DNA of 18,663 bases from an uncultured bacterium (GTDB taxonomy: Bacteria > Cyanobacteriota > Vampirovibrionia > Gastranaerophilales > Gastranaerophilaceae), in contig USEW01000014.1 in the NCBI GenBank assembly GCA_900553845.1, positions 1 through 18,663 of the forward strand, written 5' to 3'. The translations under genes and the position numbers were made by a program. The notes under the pieces were generated by a model that did no database searches, was not told where the DNA came from, and was given only the letters and a program-made list of their open reading frames with translations. Below, piece after piece: positions 13,465-18,663 of this stretch. Positions within the stretch are counted from its first letter, which is position 1, and each line of letters starts with the position of its first letter.

Positions 13465-14412
13465 ATGGCAATTGAAGGATTTCAATACGAAGAATTTTCA
13501 AAAGAACTGTCAAACCAGGCTGTTGAACTTATCCCGCAAGATATTACAGGTAAGCATCGAGAGTTTATTATTGATATTATCTATAAATTCTGTACCCTAG
13601 CAGGAAGTGCATTAAACGACGACCCTTCTTTGAATTTTACTGCCGAACAAGCATTTATGATAGTCCAGTTTATTGGTGAATGGACATTCCATAAATCAAT
13701 TGACATTTTAAGGGCAAATTTGCCTATACAGTATCGTGAATCAATACTACAGAAAATAGCGTTCACAATTTTTGAAATAGCAAAACAGTCAATACTCCGT
13801 GGGTTAAACCAAGACCAGGTTATAATGCTTGTTGAAGCACATGTTAAAAAAACATTTGAAGCCACTATAAAAGATTTTTTAGACAGAGGTATGCTGCTTC
13901 AAGATGTGGCTGAAAACGCCTTGAAACAGTCAAATATTGATACAATGGCCAAACAAATGCAAGAGGAAAAATATGGAACAGTTCTTGAAGATTCAAAACT
14001 TCTCAAACTGGCAAGCTTTGCTATTGTCCTTAAACGCCTTCCTAAAAATAAAATTGATTCAATCGTTAAAAAATTCTCCGAGTCAGATAATAAAATATTA
14101 AACGAATATATGGAAATGCCTGACCTTGAAAAAAACTTCAAAAAAGAAGAGCTTATGAAGCAACTATGCGACATAAAAAAGACATTCTGCAAACCTGCTA
14201 AGCCAAAACCCGAAGAAGTTGCCAACCGCGAACTCAATGAGCTTTCGGCTATTATAAAAGATGTTGATAAAAATAAATTTATGGATGCTATTGATAAAGA
14301 ACGTACCAATGTCCAAAAATTTATGGTAGATATTCTAAACGATGAAAAGCCATCCTTACCATCAACCATAAGTGCAATAATCTCTAAACATATGAAAGAA
14401 CAATTCGCATGA
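13465..14412 (+). CDS. Unrecognised protein at the fliG position, possibly a very divergent FliG
   Basis: This 315-residue protein lies between fliF and fliH, exactly where fliG (motor switch, about 330-345 residues) normally sits, but I cannot see FliG signatures such as the EHPQT segment. It looks all-helical. The middle stretch ASFAIVLKRLPKNKIDSIVKKF (183-204) has the rhythm of the FliG middle-domain repeat. The segment ELNELSAIIKDVDKNKFMDAI (257-277) recalls the start of the FliG C-terminal domain; both resemblances are weak. No signal peptide or membrane segment is evident, so it should be cytoplasmic. The start ATG has AGGAT upstream and lies 21 nt after fliF. Its end overlaps the fliH start by 4 nt (ATGA), so it is clearly part of the flagellar operon. 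Alternative: a lineage-specific C-ring component. Confidence 0.6.
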   Translation: MAIEGFQYEEFSKELSNQAVELIPQDITGKHREFIIDIIYKFCTLAGSALNDDPSLNFTAEQAFMIVQFIGEWTFHKSIDILRANLPIQYRESILQKIAFTIFEIAKQSILRGLNQDQVIMLVEAHVKKTFEATIKDFLDRGMLLQDVAENALKQSNIDTMAKQMQEEKYGTVLEDSKLLKLASFAIVLKRLPKNKIDSIVKKFSESDNKILNEYMEMPDLEKNFKKEELMKQLCDIKKTFCKPAKPKPEEVANRELNELSAIIKDVDKNKFMDAIDKERTNVQKFMVDILNDEKPSLPSTISAIISKHMKEQFA

Positions 14413-15155
14413 TAATAAAGAAAAAGAAAAAAAAAGCAGATAATAACCCTCAGCAGAACATCGATGTTCATAATTCCGGGAATGATAACAATCAAAGCAG
14501 TAATAAAGCTAATAAAAATACAGAAAATCGTCATATTGAAGAAGAAAACGAATTTAACGGCATTAACCTCGATGAAATTGATTTTGAACAGCGCGAAGAA
14601 AGACGCCGCGGCGACCGCAGACGAGGATATCGCAGAATTGACGAAAGAAATCTTGTTTCACGTGCGCATGAAGAAGCTAACCTCATAAAAAAACAAGCCA
14701 GGGAAGACGGCTATAATGAAGGAATTAATGATGCAAAAAATGTCTTAGCTGAATTTAAAGAAGCATTAAATGTATTTTATAATGCAAAAAACGATGCTTA
14801 TAACAAATTGTCTGAAGATATATTATCAATTTCACTTAACATTGCAAAAAAAATAATAAAATCAGAACTTCAAACAAACACTGAAACAATAATTAATATG
14901 ATTAATGAAGTACTTGGTGAAGTTTCAAAAGATGAACATAAAATAACACTAATAGTTTCAAAAAGAGATTTAAACCAGGTCAAGGATAGGTTAAGTGAAA
15001 TAATAAAAATAAATAATATTGAAGCAAAAGTTAATGTTATTGAAGATGACGAAGTGCAAGAAGGCGGGGTTATCGTGAAAACAACATCAGGAATTGTCGA
15101 TGCTAGTATTACATCTCAGCTAAAACTCGTTGAGGAAGCTTTGCAAATGATATAA
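14409..15155 (+). CDS. fliH: Flagellar assembly protein FliH
   Basis: FliH binds and restrains the export ATPase FliI and tethers it to the C ring. The 248-residue protein has a polar, Asn-rich N-terminus (1-60) and an unusual Arg-rich segment, REERRRGDRRRGYRRIDER (62-80). A helical region with the Gly-spaced pattern AREDGYNEGINDA (97-109) follows, then the C-terminal FliH/YscL domain, including SISLNIAKKIIKSEL and EGGVIVKTTSGIVDASI (218-234). That last motif is diagnostic. Its ATG overlaps the preceding gene's stop (ATGA), indicating coupled translation. fliI, the usual next gene, is not here. The operon ends at this gene and meets minus-strand genes in a repeat-rich gap. Confidence 0.87.
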   Translation: MIIKKKKKKADNNPQQNIDVHNSGNDNNQSSNKANKNTENRHIEEENEFNGINLDEIDFEQREERRRGDRRRGYRRIDERNLVSRAHEEANLIKKQAREDGYNEGINDAKNVLAEFKEALNVFYNAKNDAYNKLSEDILSISLNIAKKIIKSELQTNTETIINMINEVLGEVSKDEHKITLIVSKRDLNQVKDRLSEIIKINNIEAKVNVIEDDEVQEGGVIVKTTSGIVDASITSQLKLVEEALQMI

Positions 15156-15177
15156 ACCTACTCAATCATACCAAAGA

Positions 15178-15227
15178 AAGTTCAACCTTGACACTGCCTC
15201 AATCATTGTGACATTCTCCAACCTTCG
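15178..15227. repeat. 50-bp direct repeat, copy A
   Basis: These 50 bases are identical to 15718-15767, exactly 540 bp away, in the same orientation. The copy starts 3 nt beyond the stop codon of the 37-residue membrane-protein gene. On the minus strand it contains GGTTGGAG followed by an ATG with a 13-14-codon frame beginning MIEAVSRLN, probably chance. Confidence 0.9.
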
Positions 15228-15230
15228 CTT

Positions 15231-15344
15231 TTAATTTTTTTTATCATATTTTGGATTGAAGCTCATTGACACTCTTGTTAACATCACAACAAGAACTACA
15301 AGTGATATACCCTGGAGTATATTTGTTACAAGTTCTAAATTCAT
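15231..15344 (-). CDS. 37-residue single-span membrane protein
   Basis: A small gene encodes a protein starting MNLELVTNILQGI with one membrane helix (about residues 9-24, SLVVLVVML core) and a short charged tail ending NPKYDKKN. AAGGAGAAC precedes the ATG. The start overlaps the stop of the upstream 90-residue gene in the sequence ATGA, so translation is coupled. No known family comes to mind. Paired tiny membrane proteins occur as holin-like proteins, toxins, or subunits of larger membrane complexes, but nothing here decides between them. The good ribosome-binding site, the overlap and the clean hydrophobic pattern are the reasons for calling it a gene. It ends 3 nt from one copy of the 50-bp direct repeat. 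Confidence 0.6.
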   Translation of the reverse strand: MNLELVTNILQGISLVVLVVMLTRVSMSFNPKYDKKN

Positions 15345-15613
15345 TTTATTGTTCTCCTTCGTATTTCATTATGTACATATATCAAATTTGTTAAAAATAT
15401 TAATGAAAAATATATGCCTATTATTAACAAGATTACCAACTTTATTGTTGATATATTCGCTAAAAATAATCCTACAATGCCCGATGTAATTACTATCATA
15501 ACCGTTATAAGATTACTTCTTAACGTTATTAAACTTTTTATATATAATTCTTTCTCTTTTTCAATAAACCTACTCAATTTTTTCTTATTACCGCCTGTGG
15601 TATCCGCCCTCAT
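15341..15613 (-). CDS. 90-residue two-span membrane protein
   Basis: This short protein has a basic, hydrophilic N-terminus (GGNKKKLSRFIEKEKEL) and two hydrophobic helices. The first is at about 35-53 (ITVMIVITSGIVGLFLA) and the second at about 57-77 (KLVILLIIGIYFSLIFLTNL). The tail is basic (HNEIRRRTIK). By the positive-inside rule both ends would be cytoplasmic. GGAAAG lies about 14 nt before the ATG, somewhat distant. Its stop overlaps the start of the 37-residue membrane gene (ATGA). I do not recognise the family. Both genes sit between two perfect 50-bp repeats, with a candidate promoter at 15790-15818. A function cannot be assigned; an inner-membrane accessory or toxin-like role is possible but unsupported. 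Confidence 0.55.
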   Translation of the reverse strand: MRADTTGGNKKKLSRFIEKEKELYIKSLITLRSNLITVMIVITSGIVGLFLANISTIKLVILLIIGIYFSLIFLTNLIYVHNEIRRRTIK

Positions 15614-15717
15614 TCTATTCGGGCGTCTTTCCTACGGCGGCATTAATAGACTTCGTTTAAATTTTGCTGCTGCCTTCGCATCAGACAAATTTAAACTTCG
15701 CTTTGGCTTACGCTTTC

Positions 15718-15767
15718 AAGTTCAACCTTGACACTGCCTCAATCATTGTGACATTCTCCAACCTTCG
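15718..15767. repeat. 50-bp direct repeat, copy B
   Basis: This is the perfect second copy of 15178-15227. It lies in the predicted 5' leader of the two small membrane-protein genes, downstream of hemW. Together the copies enclose a 490-bp segment holding just those two genes. Confidence 0.9.
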
Positions 15768-15789
15768 TTTCCGTTTTTTTCATAATCCT

Positions 15790-15818
15790 ATTCTACTCTA
15801 TTTTTTATATTTATACAA
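15790..15818 (-). promoter_or_regulatory. Candidate promoter for the small membrane-protein genes
   Basis: On the minus strand, TTGTAT (15813-15818) and TAGAAT (15790-15795) are spaced by 17 bp. They lie just after the hemW stop and upstream of repeat copy B. Both hexamers match the consensus in only 4-5 of 6 positions. Confidence 0.35.
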
Positions 15819-15825
15819 TAATTTT

Positions 15826-16920
15826 CTAGTCGTCACAAAATTCGCTTAAGATACAATTTGAAAGAAGAAAACCGTCTTTTGTTAAATAATAGTTGCCGTA
15901 TTTATTTTTTTTTATGTACCTTTTAAATTTTTCTAATAGTTTTATGTATTTTTTTTCAAAATCAATATTAAATTGAGAGTTAATCTTTTTAACATCAACA
16001 CCCAAAACCATTCTAAATCCCAAAATTATTGCCTCATACAATCTATCTTCATCTGTCAAAACTTCTTCCATTTCTTTTTCAAAAGGATTTTCAATATATT
16101 TTTTTAAACCTGTTTTGTTTTGATATCTTATTTTTTTCCCGTCATATCCACAGCCTGCAGCCCCAAAACCATAATAGCTGCCACAATTCCAGTAGTTTAT
16201 GTTATGCTTTGAAAAATAATTCTCTTTTGAAAAATTTGATATCTCATATTGGTTAAACCCGTTTTTATTCAAAAAAGAAACTGCATAATTATAGTAAACT
16301 GACTGCTCGTCCTCACTTATCAAGTTTTGCGGCTTATGATTATAAAAATAACATCCTTCATCAATTTTTAATCCGTATAGCGAAATATGAGTGACATCAA
16401 GTTTTACAGCAAGTTCTAAGTCGTTTTTAAAAGTGGCTAAAGTCTGATTTGGTAATCCATAAATAAAATCCAAACTTATATTTTTAAACCCCGCTTCATT
16501 GATTTTTTTTATGGTATTAATTGCTTCAAAACCAGTATGACATCTGCCTATTGTTTTTAAAATATCTTCATTAAAACTCTGCACACCTAAGCTTATACGG
16601 TTTATTTTTGTGTTTTTGAGTTCTTGTAGATAATTTTCACATACATCATTTGGGTTTATTTCAATTGTTATTTCACAATCGTTTTCATAAAATTGAAACA
16701 TTTCAATAATTTCATTAATTTTGTTTAAATCAATGCTTGATGGTGTGCCTCCGCCTATATAAATCGTTTTTTGTACTTCGTTTTTATAATAATGATTTAT
16801 CTCTTTTTTTAACGATTCAAAATAATAATCAACATATTTAAAGTTGCAATATGAAACAAAAGAGCAATATTTACACTTTGACTTGCAAAACGGTATATGT
16901 ATATAAGTATTTTCAATCAT
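15826..16920 (-). CDS. hemW: Radical SAM protein HemW (coproporphyrinogen III oxidase-like)
   Basis: This 364-residue radical SAM protein has the cluster motif C12-x3-C16-x2-C19 in HIPFCKSKCKYCSF. It also has the SAM-binding IGGGTPS (55-61), EINPNDV, RISLGVQSFNEDIL and DFIYGLPNQT. This order marks the HemN/HemW family. The length, and N-terminal sequence starting directly at the cluster motif, favour HemW, the heme chaperone, over true HemN, which is longer. HemW binds heme and delivers it to respiratory enzymes; the family is often mislabelled as oxygen-independent coproporphyrinogen oxidase. Its start overlaps the stop of the upstream YhcC-type gene by 4 nt, so the two are translationally coupled. 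Neither gene points to a local heme biosynthesis cluster. Confidence 0.85.
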   Translation of the reverse strand: MIENTYIHIPFCKSKCKYCSFVSYCNFKYVDYYFESLKKEINHYYKNEVQKTIYIGGGTPSSIDLNKINEIIEMFQFYENDCEITIEINPNDVCENYLQELKNTKINRISLGVQSFNEDILKTIGRCHTGFEAINTIKKINEAGFKNISLDFIYGLPNQTLATFKNDLELAVKLDVTHISLYGLKIDEGCYFYNHKPQNLISEDEQSVYYNYAVSFLNKNGFNQYEISNFSKENYFSKHNINYWNCGSYYGFGAAGCGYDGKKIRYQNKTGLKKYIENPFEKEMEEVLTDEDRLYEAIILGFRMVLGVDVKKINSQFNIDFEKKYIKLLEKFKRYIKKNKYGNYYLTKDGFLLSNCILSEFCDD

Positions 16921-17843
16921 TGATAATTTATTCCCTGATATGAATTTCGTTTTTCAAGTGTTTTATCAATTTTATTTAGCGTTTCAAATTTGTTCATTAT
17001 CCACTTTGGTTCAATAAGCAATCTATTTAACCCATTGCCAGCTATACGATGAATCGTGGTTTTTGGTGGTAAAACTTCTAGAAAATCACATACTAAATTA
17101 ATATATTCATCTTCATTTAAAAGTTTAAATTTATTTTTATTATACATTTTTTCAAGCGGTGTATTTTTTAAAACACACAACATATGAAATTTTATACCGT
17201 CAACATTAAGTTTTGCTAATGTTTTAGCGGTGTGCATTATGTCATCATATGTTTCGTTCATTAATCCTAAAATAACGTGCACGCAAACATTTATATTACG
17301 TTCTTTTGCTTTTAAGAATGCATTTTCAAAACATTTATAATCGTGACCGCGGTTTATCATCTTTAATGTTTTATCATTAGCAGTTTGAAGTCCAAACTCA
17401 AGCCAAACTTCTTTAGTTTTGTTATATGAAGCAATCAAATCAAGCTTTTCATCATCAACACAATCAGGTCTTGTTCCTATTGATAAACCCACTACATTAT
17501 TTGGGGTTAACGCTTTATCGTATAGTATTTTTAGCTCATTGAACGGTTTATATGTATTTGAATAAGCTTGAAAATAACTTAAAAACTTGTTTGCTTTAAA
17601 CCTTTTTTTAAGTGTCTCCATACCAACTTCAAGTTGGTTTTCAATATTAAGTTTATTTGAATGTGCTTGAGAAAAACTACCGGATTCGTCACAAAAAATA
17701 CAACCAACATTTGATAACGTGCCGTCTCTATTCGGGCAATTAAACCCTGCATCAAGCGTCACTTTGTATACTTTTTCATTAAATTTTTTCTTTAAATATG
17801 AACTAAAAAGATTGTAACGTTTGTTGTTATTATCAAAAAACAT
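16917..17843 (-). CDS. Radical SAM protein, YhcC/TIGR01212 family
   Basis: This 308-residue radical SAM protein has the distinctive cluster motif C36-PNRDGT-...-C48-x2-C51 (spacing C-x11-C-x2-C), as in E. coli YhcC, instead of the common C-x3-C-x2-C. Other conserved stretches are VYKVTLDAGFNCPNRDG, GLSIGTRPDC, WLEFGLQTAN, HVILGLMNET and HRIAGNG. Members generate a 5'-deoxyadenosyl radical. The substrate is not established as far as I know. An elongator-protein-3-like fold is seen in its relatives. The gene starts 5 nt after the small zinc-ribbon gene and overlaps hemW, making a three-gene minus-strand operon. Confidence 0.85.
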   Translation of the reverse strand: MFFDNNNKRYNLFSSYLKKKFNEKVYKVTLDAGFNCPNRDGTLSNVGCIFCDESGSFSQAHSNKLNIENQLEVGMETLKKRFKANKFLSYFQAYSNTYKPFNELKILYDKALTPNNVVGLSIGTRPDCVDDEKLDLIASYNKTKEVWLEFGLQTANDKTLKMINRGHDYKCFENAFLKAKERNINVCVHVILGLMNETYDDIMHTAKTLAKLNVDGIKFHMLCVLKNTPLEKMYNKNKFKLLNEDEYINLVCDFLEVLPPKTTIHRIAGNGLNRLLIEPKWIMNKFETLNKIDKTLEKRNSYQGINYQ

Positions 17844-17848
17844 TAGTT

Positions 17849-18028
17849 TTAGTTGTTGTTTTCATTCTCTTCATCAATTTCAATTGGCGGGTAAATATAG
17901 TGTTCACCGCATTTTGGGCATACAACTTCCTGTTGTTGACCGGGTTCAAGTTTTACAACTTCAAATAACTCACGACAGCTTGAATTAACACAACGTATTG
18001 CGTATGTAGGACGGATTACTCTTGCCAT
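17849..18028 (-). CDS. Small zinc-ribbon protein (59 residues)
   Basis: A compact ORF encodes MARVIRPTYAIRCVNSSC at its start, with cysteines C13-x4-C18, and later VVCPKCGEHYIYPP with C37-x2-C40. These four would bind one zinc ion as a ribbon. The C-terminus is acidic and Asn-rich (IDEENENNN). GAGGAG about 9 nt upstream of the ATG supports translation, and the frame ends 5 nt before the YhcC-type gene. I do not know a named family; single zinc ribbons of this size often bind nucleic acid or serve as subunits. Predicted cytoplasmic. The codon pattern and neighbours look native, so this is likely a real gene despite its size. Confidence 0.75.
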   Translation of the reverse strand: MARVIRPTYAIRCVNSSCRELFEVVKLEPGQQQEVVCPKCGEHYIYPPIEIDEENENNN

Positions 18029-18067
18029 TTTTGACTACTCCTCATTTTTTCTTTTTCTATCAAATTT

Positions 18068-18096
18068 ATATTAGCACATTTTATAACTTTTGACTA
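18068..18096 (-). promoter_or_regulatory. Candidate promoter for the zinc-ribbon/radical SAM operon
   Basis: On the minus strand, TAGTCA (18091-18096) and TAATAT (18068-18073) have a 17-bp spacer and lie about 40 nt before the zinc-ribbon start codon. The -35 match is partial. Confidence 0.35.
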
Positions 18097-18126
18097 TTAC
18101 TTATAAAATACTTAATAACTATCTTT

Positions 18127-18345
18127 TTAATCTTCAATAAAAACATGATTTCCGTTTATTGTCACACAACGTCTATCGCTAAGTTTGAATAGAAGGGCAA
18201 TCCTCGTTTGGGTGCAAATAAAAAAGATTTTAATAAAAAACTATAAAGCTATCTTTAGTTGTTCAATAATCATCGACTAATTTTGTAAATACTCATCAGC
18301 TGACATTTTGCCTATCATTTCAAGGGTGTATAATGGTTGTGACAA
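18127..18345 (-). pseudogene. Possible decayed gene remnants between secG and the zinc-ribbon gene
   Basis: The 416-bp gap (18029-18444) holds no intact gene. Two short minus-strand frames look protein-like but lack plausible starts. One at 18277-18345 reads QPLYTLEMIGKMSADEYLQN then stop. Another at 18127-18240 ends CVTINGNHVFIED then stop. They may be pieces of one or two former genes; the second faintly recalls the C-terminus of phage head-morphogenesis proteins, from memory only. Apart from the candidate promoter, I see nothing else in the gap. Confidence 0.25.
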
Positions 18346-18444
18346 CTAATCTGATGTTTTAGAAAACGAACCTTTTAGAACAAGATTATTTTCATAATAA
18401 ATTTTGTAATAATCCTAAATAATTATATTATCAAGTTTTTATTT

Positions 18445-18663
18445 TTATCCGTGAAAAATTTTAAATCCTGTTAAAAAAGCACATATTAAAAAAGTTAAAG
18501 CAATGTACATTGTAATTTTATTCAACCCTTTTTCAGCATTTTTTTGAGATGAAAAAAGCTGTGAAGCGCTGCCCATTGAAGCAAGTCCATCACCTTTTGG
18601 AGAGTGCAGAAGAACAAATACAATAAGTAAAATAGCTGCAATAATTTGTATAATCCATAATAA
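18445..18663 (-). CDS. secG: Protein translocase subunit SecG, 5' end outside the window
   Basis: SecG is the small auxiliary subunit of the SecYEG channel in the inner membrane and assists SecA-driven export. Seventy-two residues are visible, and probably only a few N-terminal residues are missing. The protein has a first membrane helix (WIIQIIAAILLIVFVLL), then the conserved cytoplasmic loop HSPKGDGLASMG with SASQLFSSQKNAEKGLNKIT. A second helix follows (MYIALTFLICAFLTGF), and it ends FKIFHG at TAA 18445-18447. This matches SecG in every part. The gene points toward the zinc-ribbon/radical SAM operon but is separated from it by a gap with possible gene remnants and a candidate promoter. Confidence 0.9.
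   Translation of the reverse strand, partial: LLWIIQIIAAILLIVFVLLHSPKGDGLASMGSASQLFSSQKNAEKGLNKITMYIALTFLICAFLTGFKIFHG

Noticed and set aside
13899..14534. Long minus-strand frame (211 codons) across the fliG-position gene and fliH
   Set aside because: It is a shadow of the real plus-strand genes, which have ribosome-binding sites, operon overlap and a clear FliH match.
15178..15227. 13-14-codon peptides (MIEAVSRLN...) encoded in both 50-bp repeats on the minus strand
   Set aside because: Two copies of identical DNA give the same peptide start by necessity; the frames diverge and stop just after the repeat, so coding is not supported.
1..18663. CRISPR array, tRNA, rRNA, integrase or transposase genes
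   Set aside because: None seen on either strand; the repeats present are not regularly spaced, and no recombinase motif was found.

Overview
The window is AT-rich chromosomal DNA from a flagellated bacterium with an outer-membrane type flagellar gene set and a self-contained arginine pathway. No rRNA or tRNA is present for placement. The combination of very AT-rich housekeeping genes, a 59-residue four-cysteine L28, an EpsC-type serine acetyltransferase and a fliE-fliF-(fliG position)-fliH cluster would fit a gut Vampirovibrionia/Gastranaerophilales (Melainabacteria) genome. That placement is inference only. The window reads as ordinary core genome broken up by repeats, not as a phage or plasmid.

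Layout. (1) 1-1993: the 3' end of a serine acetyltransferase gene abuts a histidine kinase with no start codon or sensor domain. A single-domain response regulator and a metallo-beta-lactamase-fold hydrolase follow. (2) 1994-2457: a gene-free stretch with a structured repeat element. (3) 2458-4735: rpmB on the minus strand, divergent from a CPYS-type glutaredoxin gene and a full-length Hcp-like gene that appears to have lost every hybrid-cluster ligand. (4) 4736-10992: the arginine operon argF-argG-argH-argC-argJ. It is preceded by a promoter, a 23-codon leader ORF with tandem Arg codons and a 14-bp-stem terminator ending only 26 nt before argF, which has the geometry of transcription attenuation. 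(5) 10993-11333: a second, inverted copy of the repeat element. (6) 11334-15155: fliE, fliF, an unrecognised protein where fliG should be, and fliH; fliI does not follow. (7) 15156-15825: two tiny overlapping membrane-protein genes on the minus strand, bracketed by perfect 50-bp direct repeats. (8) 15826-18028, minus strand: a small zinc-ribbon gene, a YhcC-type radical SAM gene and hemW. (9) 18029-18663: an intergenic stretch with possible gene remnants, then secG running off the end.

How the parts work together. ArgJ recycles the acetyl group of the linear half of arginine synthesis, ArgC acts within that half, and ArgF, ArgG and ArgH turn ornithine into arginine. argB and argD must lie elsewhere. 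The leader ORF would let arginyl-tRNA supply decide whether RNA polymerase enters the operon. FliE and FliF are inner basal-body parts, and FliH serves the export ATPase. The most rewarding places to look are the argF attenuator, the ligand-less Hcp homologue, the paired structured repeats and the repeat-flanked membrane-protein cassette.
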